From NCBI GenBank assembly GCA_021442155.1, contig CM038214.1, positions 52,918,514 to 52,982,513 on the forward strand: DNA of 64,000 bases, read 5' to 3'. Positions 49,141 to 61,789 of this stretch are shown in pieces. The translations under genes were made by a program, and so were the position numbers. This stretch comes from Cymbidium sinense (lineage: Eukaryota > Streptophyta > Magnoliopsida > Asparagales > Orchidaceae). Position 1 is the stretch's first letter; each line of letters starts with the position of its first letter. The notes under the pieces are model-generated. The model was not told the origin of the DNA. It was given only the letters and a program-made list of their open reading frames with translations, and searched no databases.

Positions 49141-52100
49141 AAGTAGATTTTCCTAGTCCTTGGACACTTCTAATGATTAAGGGAACACTAAGTCAGGCCT
49201 AGAGACTTAGAAAGGCATACCCTAAGCTTAGGATATGCTAAAGGATAAATAGGTTCTACCTATCCTATGGCCTAAAATAAAACCCATGCTTGTCCAATCA
49301 TCCAAAACAAACCTCAAATTGAACTTGGTTCCCTATCCAAGCTCCAAGCCAAATCAACCTAACCTTTAACCTAAGCCAATTCTATCATCATCCTATGGAT
49401 CCAACCCATGCTTATTCAAATGAAACCAAATCCAATTGATTTTCACAAAAAAAAAAAAACTCCAACCGTTCAAAACTCTATGCCAAACCTTTCCAAGACT
49501 TAAAATCAAACCAACTCATTCAAATGAATCCAATTGACCCTAAAGGTCTAAATGATCCAAAATCCAATAAAACCTAAATCAATTGTAATCAAAGACATAA
49601 ATCAACCCTAAATCTATCATTGAACTCTTCTCAACACTCAATCCAATCTAATTCAACCAAATTAACCCATTTGGTCCAATTGACCCAAAGTGGGCTAAAT
49701 GACCAAATCAACTAAAACTTCAATCCAACCTAAATTGGATTGAATCAAGCCATTCAACATCTTTTACAATGATTGTTGATCATCCTTTATTGTCTAATTA
49801 CAATCAATTGTGTCAAACCAAGCCAATTGGATCATTTGATCAAGTTGACCTAATTAACCCATGGACCAAAATGAACCAAATCTCAATCCAACCTCAATTG
49901 ATTTAAACTAATGATTTATATCAATCATAAATTCAGTATTGAATAAGACTCGACCATCAATTAAGCCAAACCAAGCTAACTTAGGCTCTTGACCAAAGTT
50001 GACATAATTAACCCATGGACCAAAATGAACCAAATCTCATTCCAAACCAAATTGATTGAAACCAATACCTCTAATCAATCACAAATTGACCATTGAATAT
50101 GATCAACATCCAATTGAACAAGACTCAACCATCAATCAGTATTGAAAGCTCAAACCAAACCAAACTTGGCATGACTCATCCTCGGGTCATATGCATCAAC
50201 CTAGGTGGGCCCAACCCATGGTGAACCCAGTTTGGGTCAAAACCCATGAACCAACCCACCCAAATGCAATATAATCCCCATTTGGATGGTCTCATCTACT
50301 CACAAATCAATGGCAGCCATCCTTAGCTCATTTTGGACACTTTGACCATTGATTCAACCTAACCCATAGCTATTGGGTTCAACTTTGGGTCAAAAGAGGG
50401 TGAGCTTACCTTTAGCCCACCATTGGTTCACATGGGGGATGAGGTACACTCTATGCCAACCCTTTCAACTACCTCAACCTTTCAAAACCTTCCACCTCAG
50501 TAGTCCATGGACATCTCTAGCCACCTACCCCGGTCGGACGACTTCCAAAGGCTGAGGTAATCTCAGCCCTTAGTTCACTTGGGGAGGAGAGTATACTTTT
50601 CGCCATCCATTCAAACTACACAGAGAGCATCCTTAGGTGATTCTAAGAAGTCCCAGAGCTTCTCCCAATCCTCTAGTGCACCCCATCACCAGGGAGACCA
50701 AGCTTTGTTTGAAACAGAGAACCCTGTCCTTCCAACCTCACCTAAACTCCACCAAACTTTAATTAAATCATACCACACCTTCCCCAAGCTCTGATAAGTA
50801 GAAACAAATTGATTACCAATCAATTTGATGCCCAATCACCATTCTAAGACCAACTTCAATGAGCTTCACAGAGGCATTTAGTCTACAGAGTTATTGATAG
50901 AGAGAAAAGAAGAGATGAAGCTACCTTATTCATTGGACCATCGATCTGGAGCTCTGACGATGTTAATTTCTATGAAACCATAGAAAGTCCCCTAAGCCTT
51001 CATCTTTTGTGCTTGAATTTCTGATTTCATGTTATTTCCATCATAGAATCTCCTTAGATTTTCTTCTCACACATTTTGGAGTCGATCCCGACATCCCATG
51101 ACCTCTGGTAAGCTCAGATCAAGCAATGGAAGGTGGACGATATCCTTCTTTTAGTGCCCGGGGGATGAATGATCATTTGTTGTCCATTTTGTGTGATTAG
51201 AATGGACAGTTGTGATTTAATCTGCTAGAAATCTCAATTTAATCCAATAGGAATGATGGGATTAATCCCCGTCTTTCGATCTGAGATGAGATAATGGAGA
51301 TGAAATCGCATCTGCCACCACTGTCTTAGTCGCCACGGGGACATTTTAAATAACATATCCCATGGTGACACGTGGAAAGCACTGACGCGTCAACTTCTCC
51401 ATGGCGTGGACGGGTTAAGAGGTTAATTAGGTGTTTAAAATGTGATTAATTAGCCAAAACTTCACAAATTCATAACTAATTGTAGAAAAATTCTAAAAAT
51501 ATGAGTATACCCATTTTAGAAAGGGTAAATAGAGGAGCATTTGATAAAATAAAATCCCTAAGGTTTGAATAATGAAGAGTACTTAATTAGGGTTTGAAGT
51601 TTTTAAATTACCCTAATTAAGCCTTAATTACTTGGCCAGCTAATCTCAAATTGAATGCGTTGATTCCTTCGGATGTACTCTGCCTCTCATAATTTTCTTA
51701 GGATTTATTGGCTATGTAATTTAGATAATTTGAAATTAAAACCTTAATTACAAACTTTAAGTAATTTAATAATTATTAAAAATGTTAATCAAGTAAATTT
51801 TGAGCTATTAATAATGATTAATCACTGCTAATCATGGAATGTTAGGGGAAAATGGTTAGGACCTCTTCCCTAGTTATTCGCCCAAGTACATTTCATTAGA
51901 AGGGTTAATTAATGCATGAATTAATTAAAGATTATTTAAGCAATTAATGTTGAAATTAAATTAAATTAAATTAATAATTAGATCAGATAATTCAAATTTA
52001 TTTCATGGGTTCCTCTTTATGTGTTTAAAAACATAAAGAACCTTAAGGAAATTATGGTTAACCCATGGGTGTGAGAAAATCATATAAGTACTTATTTAAA

Positions 52101-52816
52101 TTCCTCTTAAATCTAATTAACACTTAAACGTGATCCTAATATCATTAGATCATTTTAGAAGCATTGCAACTTTTAATTATTCACTATCATATAACTGAAG
52201 GCTCATTATTACATGATTAATTAAATTAATAAGCATAAGAATGGGAAATTAAGTTTATTACTTAATGACTTGAACTTAATTAATTCAAAAAATTCACTTA
52301 ATTATCTTTTCCCTTAAACATGTTTAGTTACTAATATGGGATGGGGGAAAAACAACAAATATCATTTCTCCTACTTAGAATTTAATGATTTAAACATGAA
52401 AATCAAATTCCATAAGAAGCTTTAGTTAACCTTAAATGATATTATTTAACTTGATTATCCTTAAGAAGTAATGTGATTGGATGTTTTATGTGGCAATGTT
52501 TAATTATTCCTTTATCAATCATCATATAATTGTATACCATTTGATATCATCCATTCATGTTTTCAAATAAAAAGAATCAAATAAATATGATCATATATGT
52601 ATAAGTTGCATGTGTTGAATTGATCCTATTATATGTGTTGTTATTATCACTAATAAATTTTAAAACTATTTTCAAAACTATAAACTAATAATAATAATTG
52701 AAATTAATATTGGACATAAATATTATATGTCATTTTAAAGTTGTTTATAGTTTAAACATGTTAAAATATTGCTTTATTCCTATGATTCATGTCTATGTTT
52801 ACATGTATTTGAATGT

Positions 52817-52878
52817 CAGTATGTATATAGTCTGGACATTCTAGGAATATGAGGCTTTAAGTTGCCCGAAGGAGGTTT
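52817..52878 (+). repeat. Conserved 60-bp module, copy C-1
   Basis: GTATATAGTCTGGACATTC, then GAGGCTTTAAGTTGCCC and AAGGAGGTT. First of two modules in copy C. Confidence 0.85.
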
Positions 52879-53054
52879 TTGATTACATCACTTCCTTGGT
52901 TTAAACAATGGCACATACTTTATTAATTTCATTCACATGTATACATACAATAAAATTTGGATAAAGCTTTACTTTGCATGAATAAATAGATTTGTTAATA
53001 TATAATATTTTTGCAAGATTTTCATTCTCATGGTTGTGTTATGTATTTAAGATA

Positions 53055-53112
53055 GCAAGTATATAGTATGAACATCCCAGATATGATGCTTTAAGTAGCT
53101 CCAAGGAGGTCT
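53055..53112 (+). repeat. Conserved 60-bp module, copy C-2
   Basis: GTATATAGTATGAACATCCC, then ATGCTTTAAGTAGCTCC and AAGGAGGTC. Second module of copy C, about 240 bp after the first. Confidence 0.8.
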
Positions 53113-55778
53113 TTGATTATCTTACCTCCTTGGTTTAAACAACGACACGTACTTTCTTAAATCTTTAATAGATGTGTATGTGTACTTAGCTAAAGAGTGG
53201 AATCCCTTCTTTCTACCAAAATTATATGCATTTACAATCATTTAAGTGTGACAAAAATACATTGCATGTATAGGTATGTTAAGTTCAAAATCATATGCAT
53301 GATTTTGGTGATGAAAATGAATCATATAACATTATCCTTGTAATAATAATTCAATTTCATTAATCTTAAGATGCCTCTCATGCTTGAATAGGATTCTTTA
53401 AGATCAAAATAAATCTAGGATTAATAAAATATCTAATAAATCAATCACTAAACTAAACCAAATCATAATAACATGCCTTTAGAAAATAACTTAGGATAGG
53501 GATGAAACAGGGCCAAACATTTTTTTTCTTTATATTAATTAGATGCTAAGTAAATATCAAATGAAATAAACAAAAATGTAAATTAAAATTTGCTAATCCT
53601 TTTAATAACTTAATGAAACCACCCTCCATGTTTAAATTTAAATAATTTCCAAACTTAGATGATCATAAACCTAAGGCCTAGTAAGACATACCACACTAAG
53701 GTTAAGCACACACACTAGAATATTAAGCAACCACTTCTAGCTCTAAGTTCGGATGGTGTATGTTGTGATCTTGTGTTTTTGTTTTGTGATGTAATGTTTT
53801 AGACTAGATGTTAGGATTATTTATGCATATACTAAATGTTAGGCCATTATTAACCTAATGATATTTTTTGAAAGGGATTTTGCTAAAGGGGTTGCTGAAA
53901 TAAAAATAAATATAAATACTTTTGCTTTTGTACCCCTTTTGCATAATCCATATTAAGGCGGTGGGCTTGGTTACCCATGTGCAGGGTGCTAAGTCCATAT
54001 TATGAAATATAACTGCTTGGGTTTGCATGGATGTTTAGCTAACATCTATTTTACAGGTGTAGTTAGATTTTATTATAAAATTTTTGCAATTGGAATTAGG
54101 ATTAGTGTTATGAGGTTTAGAATGAGCAGTGGCTAGAAGGCAATCTCCTGGGAGGCTCTATGAAGCCTTGGAGACCAAATCAAAATAAGAAAAGAATATA
54201 AGCAATGAAGACCCCCATAGCATCTAATTTCAATTATAATTGTAAAATTGTATTGTAATCCAGGTTTTATAAGGGTAGAGCTCGACTACCTAATTTCTCT
54301 CTTTTTTGGGGTGTATGGTGGTACCTTGCGTCACCAACCTTTTATTCTTTCATGGTAATTTATAAATGTTTGATTATTTTGTTTAAATTGTGCAATAGAA
54401 ATTGCATGCCCTTCATATGTTTCTTAAGCTTGATGATTGAATGTGTGGCCTAGATGCGGTAGGCTCTTTAGGATAAAATTAATTTTTGTACCCCTACTAA
54501 TAATTCATAACTAAATTTTAAAATAACTCATAATCTCACTTTAAATCTTAGGTTATAATCAACATAATTAAAAGATTTAACAGCCCCTTAGCTAAATGAT
54601 GTATGTTCTAATATCATACATATCATCTTATTTCACTCTTTAATAGGGAGGGTCTCCACTCTTACATGATAGGGGAGTGCTTAACCTATCAGGGCATCCC
54701 TTGTAGTGGACAATAGCTCATCCCACTGATTTAGCCAATAAATATATTTCATCATTCATTTAGGCATAATTGTCCTAAGCCTTTGTCCAAATCAATGTGT
54801 CAAAATAATATAAAAATTTGTAAAAGTTTGCATTAGTCTAAGTCATGCCTTAATGCCAGTCATGATCTAGTCTCTAAGAGAGTGAGTTTAAGATTCTTGT
54901 CTCCTTTCTAATTAAATCATAGCCTAACTATCTTGCACATACATAAGACTGGACAACACTGTTCTAAATCGTAGGAGGTGTTAGTTGGCGGCCACACTAG
55001 GCGATTGGTTGTAAGTCTAGGAGAGCCGGGATAGGATTACCCTCTCTTAAGAAGGTGAATCATTATGTCCCATTTTCCATTTAGACTTAGGTCGTGCTGT
55101 TAGCTTGTGCTAAAATATCCTAGATTTAAGATCCAAGGCTATTTATTTCATTCGGGCTATGAGTATAAGTCCTCATCTCTTAAGCATTTACAAAATCTTG
55201 TGTTGATGGATTATAAGCTTTAGCATTCTGATGAAATTTCAACTCAAACAAAATAAACTTCCTCTTTAAAATACATAAAGTATCACTATAGGGTAGATTA
55301 AAGTGCTCACTAGGCTTCCTAGATAATTAGTCCTATGTACTCATCTTCCTTCGGAATCCAAAAATAAGTCTTTCCAATTGAACCTTACCCCTTGAATTCC
55401 AAAAATACGCAATCCTTTGATAGTCTAACATTAAAATATTTGGAGATAATTATTAACTATTTTAATCAAGAGTTTTCTTAGGAAATTACCATTTCCTAGG
55501 ATGTAATTAACCATGGGAGCTTGCTTCCAAAGATAACTAAAGAACCCAGCATAAAATAAACCTTCTTTTACTTTTCCATGTAAAGTATGGGAAAGATCTC
55601 TGGTATAAACAAAGACCCATCTGCCTTAGGAGTCCTTATTAGGTGATTTGGTCCATCATAGGCTGACATTTCCATCTTTCAAAATGATATTTCATACCTT
55701 AATGTCGTACATGATCACTTCAATAAGTATCTCTAAGATTTGCGTGGTGTCCACATGACTCCAAATTAAAACACCACA

Positions 55779-56639
55779 CGGTGCAATTGAAGGTTAGTTC
55801 ATGTTTTATTATCAATTTAAAGATGATTGAAAGTGGTGATTTGACTCAATTTGGATTGGAATAAAGTTTGGCATTAGGTCAAATTTGGCTAAGTTGGGTC
55901 AAAGGGCCAAATTGGCTCAATGGGGTTCAAGTAATTATTGAGTCATGATCAATAATTATTTTAAGATAAATTATAATGATTGGCATGGCCCAACTTTTAG
56001 TAAACCAAGATATGGCTCAATTTGACACTTAATTTGACTCTTTAGGTCAAATTAGGTTAAGTGGATCAATTGGCCAAATCAACCTACTTGGTTTCAATTG
56101 GATGTTGGAATATAGTAGATAATTATTTTGAAACTAATTATAAATATTAGTTTAGTTTGAATTAAAGTTTGGTTCAATTAGAGCTATAAGATCTAATTGG
56201 ATAATTGGCCAAATTAGGTGATAATTGCTTTTGAAGGATGTCCAAATATGTGATTAAAATGATTTCAGAGATTTGTTTTGGCTTAATTTGGCTTAGATCA
56301 AGTTGGATTTGATTTTGGCCTTATTGGGTTCAATTTGGTCAACTTAGGCTAGCTAATCCAACTGACCAAAATGAATCCTGAGGTCTTAATCAAGTTTAAA
56401 TAATGTATTAAGGGGATTTGATGAGTTTAACTTCAAAGGGTTTGAATGAATTTTGGGTTTAGCCTTTTTAGGCCCCAAATGGGTCATACTAGGTTAATTT
56501 GGTTACTTAGCCAAATTGATCACTGATTGGTTATGGCTTGGAGAATCATAGGCTTTTAGGTATTAAATGATCAAATGGGTTTGTTATATGAGGTTTTCCT
56601 TGAAGTTGGGGTGATTAAGTTCCACCTAGTTGGGATCAG
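55779..56639. other. GGTCAA-rich non-coding segment
   Basis: Dense in TTGGGTCAA, GGTCAAAT and GGCTCAATT words, like the 5' part of copy E, and in the same orientation as minus-strand copies. It may be the detached 5' end of copy F, separated by copy C. No clear TG/CA terminus was found, and no gene. Confidence 0.4.
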
Positions 56640-57177
56640 TTCTACCTCTATGTTAAGCCTTGTGTGTCTTCTATGTAGGAGTATATTGATCAACATAGGG
56701 AGCTCGATTAATATCATCTTCAAATCTATTTTTGATAACTTAGGTAGTGTGAGTTCTAAAATCATCCTAATGGGAGGATAACTATTCAAATTCTCATGAG
56801 AAAGGCATGAAATTGAAGAAATTTTCACCCTCCCTATGACCTAGGGGAGAATGAGAAAGAATATATTATGATGGCCAACTTTATTATGGTGGAAGCATCA
56901 GCTACTTACAATGCCATTTTTGGCTTGCCACTGCTCAACACATTTAGAGAATGGTATCCACATACCTTGTAGCTATCAAATTTTTCATAGAACAAGAAGA
57001 TAAAGGCCTTGGGATTTTTATATGCTTAAATGCATGATGAAATAGATTATTGGCTAAATCAAAAGAGAAAGAGGGTGAAGCCCCATCATCAGGGGTTTCT
57101 CTCATGGGTCAAGTGGTCTCTATTGCGTAAAGACAGAGGCTGTCATTTTTACAAGAGTCATTCAAGATGCATGGATG
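56640..57177 (+). pseudogene. Ty3/gypsy protease fragment
   Basis: ILINIGSSINIIF near 56,690-56,728 occupies the place of the ILVDTGSS catalytic motif, with Asp replaced by Asn (AAC). After frameshifts, MANFIMVEASATYNAIFGLP (56,870-56,929) and LNTFREWYP match the conserved second half of plant gypsy proteases (V-x-x-x-SAYNVIxGRP). The text starts where the gag at 39,997 stops, so both may be halves of one element. Near 57,130-57,180 the text CHFYKSHSRCMDD resembles a gag-type knuckle but is out of the normal order and may be chance. Copy E begins immediately after. Confidence 0.65.
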
Positions 57178-58691
57178 ATGTGAGACATATAACATACAGC
57201 TAAGGGGTTGCTAAATCTTTTAATTATCTTGATTATAGCTTAGGATTTATGGTGAGGTTGTGAGTTGTTTTAAAGATTTCTTATGAATGATTAGTTGGAT
57301 AGAAAATTTATTTTTATCCTAAGAGCCTACCATATATAGGCCATACATTAAAGTATCAATCATAAAGAATCTATGAATATCATGCAATCCAAATATGCAA
57401 TTTAAACAAAATATCAAATAATTTTATAAACCCAACACAAAGAGTACGGTATGATCGGTACCATCATTACACCCCAAAGAGAAGATGGGTAGGTAGGATC
57501 TATTCTTATACAACCCAAAATATAAAAGAATAATTACAATTTAAATGAATACATGCTATGAAGGTCTCCATTTCTTCATATCTTCTATCTTCTTCCTTCC
57601 TTGATTTGATTGTGCTTTAAAGGCATCATAGGGCCTCCTGGGACAAAGCCTTCTAGCCACTGCTCATCCTAATCCCATAGCACTAAATCCTAATTCCTAT
57701 TGCAAAGATTATATTTATATATGAAAAGTAAATCTAACTATACCTGTAAAATAGAGGTTAACTAAACATACATACAATCCCAAGCAGTTATATGTATAAT
57801 TTGAACTTAGGATCCTACACATGAGTAATCAAGCCCACCTGCTAACTTGGATTATACTTAGGAGTTTAAACAACCTTCAAAGAGAGCATTTATATTTATT
57901 TTTAAGCATCCCCTTATGCACAATCCCTTGCAAAAAATATGATTAGGCTAAGAGCAGCCTAACATCTAGTCTATGAAGCATACACCCTAACATCTAGTCT
58001 AAAATATTACCTCACAAATCAAAACATACACCATACATACACCATCCTAACTTAGGACTAGAAGTGGTGGTTTAATTCTAATGTTCATGCTAAGGCTTTG
58101 TGTGGTGTGTCTCAACTAAGCATTTAGGTTATGATTTTCTAAGTGTGGAAGGATTAAATTTGATATAAAGGTTGGTTTCATTTAAAGTTGTTTAGTTGAT
58201 TTTAGAATTTTAATTTGTAACTTGTTTGGTTTCACATGATTTACACTTAGCATCTAAGTGTTATAAAGAGAGGAAAGAGGATTACCCTCTTTCATCCCTA
58301 CCATAAGCCATTGTCTAAAGTATATTAATTTGATTTAGTTTTCCTTAATGAATGGCTTATTAAATATTTTATTAATCCTAAGTTTAGGTTCACTTTAAAT
58401 AACCCTATTCATTATGAAAGGTATCTTAGGATTAATATAATTGAATTACTATCACATGATATATATCAAATCATTCTTTTCCATCACATGTAATATACAC
58501 ATAATTCAATCCTAAGTGTATCTATACATATAACATGTTTTAGCACACTTGAATGATGAATGTATACATTTAGAAATTATGTTTCATTTGATTGAATTAT
58601 TTAATACATGTAAATTTAAAGCTCTATCCAAATTCTTATACAAAAATTCATAGGAATGAAATCAAATAACACGTGTCTTTATTAATCAAAT

Positions 58692-58748
58692 GACCTCTGT
58701 GGGGCTACTTAAAGCCTCACATTCCTGGGATGTCTAGACTATATACTT
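58692..58748 (-). repeat. Conserved 60-bp module, copy E-1
   Basis: On the + strand it reads GACCTC..GGGGCTACTTAAAGCCTC, then TGGGATGTCTAGACTATATAC. First of three modules in copy E. Confidence 0.85.
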
Positions 58749-58975
58749 ATTAACATTCAAACACATGTAGATTTGCATACATGAACATAGGAAAGAAAGC
58801 TCCAAATCACATGATTAATCAATTCAATAACTCAAATAATTATGGATGCGCATTTTTTTAATAGAAAAAGGAGGGGATTCCCATTCTTTAATCACATAGA
58901 CATACACATGTATAAATACATAAGCAAGTATGTCATTGTTAACTAGGGAAGTGAGATAATCAAATGACATTCTTG

Positions 58976-59031
58976 GGGCTACATAAATCCTTGTATTCCT
59001 AGGATTTCCAGACTATATACATATTTGTTTC
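58976..59031 (-). repeat. Conserved 60-bp module, copy E-2
   Basis: The most decayed of the three in copy E: GGGGCTACATAAATCCTTG then AGGATTTCCAGACTATATAC. Confidence 0.75.
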
Positions 59032-59210
59032 AATACGCATGGATGTATAAATAATTAGAAGAAGGAGAATCATGCAAAGTTATATTTTTATTTTATTGAA
59101 TTATTTATGCATATGAATTAAAGCTCTATCCAAGTTCTAATATCAAAATACATAGGAATGACATCAAACAAATATGTGCCTTTGTTAATCAGGAAAGTGA
59201 GGTAATCAAA

Positions 59211-59269
59211 TGACCTCCGTGGGGCTACTTAAAGCCTCGTATTCCCAGGATGTCCAGACTATATACCCA
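59211..59269 (-). repeat. Conserved 60-bp module, copy E-3
   Basis: GACCTCCGTGGGGCTACTT, AAAGCCTCGTATTCCCAGG and ATGTCCAGACTATATAC on the + strand. It is nearly identical to E-1 and to A, although the units are in opposite orientation and otherwise diverged. Confidence 0.85.
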
Positions 59270-61789
59270 TTACCATTCAAGCTTATGTAAATTAACATAT
59301 GAATGAAAGAAAGAGGACTTTACTTCATATACTTAAGCTTATAAGGACATGCACCTTTTATTTATTCATAACTATTATCACCACAAATGTTATTATCCAT
59401 TTATAAATATTAGAAAATAGTTTTTGATTTAATAGTGATAATAGACATACATATAATTAGATTAAGTCAACACATGCAAGCTTACATAAATAACATTCAT
59501 TTGATTTATTTAAATTTAAAAGAATGAATACATTAAATAAAATGACATACAATATTTAAAGTGATTGGAAAGGAATAACTAAACATAAGCACATGGTTCA
59601 TTCAACTAAACTAATTCTTAAGGAAAATCACTTTAAATAAACTCATTTAAAGAGAACCAAAGTTTATTGTTAACTTATGATTGAGTATTTGCTTAATTTT
59701 AAAGATGAGAACTTATCATTTGTTATTTTAATCCCATTCTGACATTTGTGATTTTATTTGGTTTAAGAAAAGGTAATTAAGTGGATTTTATGAATTAATT
59801 AAGTTGGATTCTTAATTAAATCAATTAATCACCATTACTTATGCTTCTTTAATTTGATTAACCACAGAATTATGAGCCACAAATGACATGAACATGTGAG
59901 AAAATAAAATTGCAATGAACCTAAAAGGGCTTAGTGCAAATGGCTCATAATTAAAGGTTAATTAAATTAAAGACCCTAATTAAGTATTTTTAAGATTTTC
60001 CCACACTTATAGGCTAATCATAATTTCCTTAAGGATCTTTATGTTATTAAACACATAAAAAGGAACCCTTAATCTCATTGTTAAATATCTGATGTGATTA
60101 CAATTTTAATCAAGTTAATTAAGCCACTTAATCAATCAATTAAACCCTTAATTAACTTCAATATAAATTAACCCTCTTTAAAATGAAATGGACTTGGGAA
60201 GAGGAATTATGAAAGAGTTCCTAATCCCACTCCCTCATCCATTTATTGTTAAATAGTAATTAAGTTTAATTAGTTGATTTATTATTATTTAGGGTGTTAA
60301 TTAATCATTAGATTAATTAAAGGAGTAATTAGGGTTCAAATGAACAATTTCCCTAATCCACCAAGCAATAAATTCCAAGAAAATCATGGGAGGTAGAGAT
60401 CATCCCATCAAATCAATAGGGAAAGTTTAGAATTAATTACTCAAGTAATTAGAGTTTAATTTAGCTAATTAAGTTTACATTTAAACCCAAACTAAGCCTT
60501 AATTCAAATTAAATTGGAATTAATTTTAATTTATTCTCCTCTAAATTACCTTTAAAATTAATAGTTATTATATTTGTTTGATTTTTCTATAATTTGTTAT
60601 TATTTTTCAAAATTTTAGTGATTTAAATAATTAATTAAGCCTTAATTAAGCCTAATCCTATCGGTGCCACATGAATGCTGACATGGCACGCTTTCCACAT
60701 GGTGCCATGGGATAGGTTACTTAAATGCATCTAAGTTAGTGCTGACATGGCTGGCAGCAGAAGCGGTTTCATCCCCACCATTTGATAAAAGATCGAATGA
60801 TAGAGATTAAACTAGTGGTTCTTAAGGGATTAATCAGATCAATTCTACCATATTAATCATGGTCGTCCATTCCAATCACACGGAATGGATGGTGGGTGAT
60901 CTATCATCCCCATGAGAGAAAGACACCGTCAATATTCCTTCACCTAATTTGAGCTCACCGAAGTTTGGATTGGCTCAAGATTGAACCTACACCATCACGA
61001 GGAGGATCCCAAAGGATCTACTGGCCGGATTCGCATGTAATACAAATTTCCTTCAAAAAGGCTTAGAAAATTTTGACAAAAGCTTAATTTGAGGGAATGT
61101 AGCTCACCGGAGCACAAGACCGGTGGTGCAATGCTTGAGGTAGCATTACCTCGATGAGACAAAGCCCTGTTAAGAAGCTCATGTGATGCATCTTTACTTT
61201 TTTCTCTATGGGCCAAGCACCGTCGCTTTGCCAATAGACATTGATCGATGTTGCACCTCCGGGTCGTGAGCTCGAGAAGATATGTTCTCACTTGATGGAG
61301 GTAGGGAAAAGTGTGGGTGAAGTTAATTAAAGTTTGGTTAAGTATCGATGGAGTTGGACAGAGGGATGCCTTATCCTATTTTGGGTTGGTGGATTCTTGT
61401 GATGGGAAAGCTTGGGAGGCTCAGAAATCTTTCTAGAGATTTCAAAATGGCTCTCTAAAGCTCTCTCAGGGTTAGCGTGTGTGAATTGAGCTAAAATGAG
61501 GGTAGATATCCCTCCTCCCTTGGATCAAATGTCTTGGATTCAATCCACCATTTCCAACCGTTCAGCCACCATAGGTGGTTAGAGGGGACATAACTAGGCT
61601 TATGTGGCTTAGTTTGGTTGGCCAAGGATCTGGTTTGTGGCTCAAGGTAGTCTCTTGGTCCATTGGGTTCATTCAATGTGGAGAGGTGAGTTAACTCACC
61701 TCTCCTTGGTCCATAGCTGACCTAGCCCGTGTGGGTCAAGTTAGTCATGTAGGTAGAGTTCCATTTTTATGGGGTACGCTAAGTGAAAA

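Larger units (their letters stand above)
49145..55778 (+). mobile_element. Copy C: large-LTR unit (plus strand), 5' end truncated
   Basis: It enters the family sequence at CCTAGTCC..GGACACTTCTAATG (about B position 23,860), so the first 90 or so bases are missing. It ends CATGACTCCAAATTAAAACACCACA at 55,754-55,778, like B. Landmarks: W-box-rich 5' part (49,300-50,300), GC-richer part (50,350-51,430), TTAATT middle, two 60-bp modules (52,817 and 53,055), the ACTAGATGTTAGGATTA stretch near 53,805, and GGAGGTGTTAGTTGGCGGCC near 54,973. Open frames at 50,373-50,794 lie in the GC-richer part and have no recognisable domain. No target duplication can be tested because the left end is lost. Confidence 0.75.

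Noticed and set aside
50373..50794. Two adjacent open frames in copy C
   Set aside because: They fall in the GC-richer 5' part shared by all units, but the frames are not kept in A, B or E and no domain is seen.
57120..57180. gag zinc knuckle after the second protease fragment
   Set aside because: CHFYKSHSRCMDD is suggestive, but it lacks the full Cys/His set and lies on the wrong side of the protease, so it is kept only as a remark.
60995..61291. 98-residue minus-strand open frame in copy E as a possible element-encoded protein
   Set aside because: The nucleotide sequence is conserved in A, B and C, but the reading frame is broken there, so conservation is not of protein.
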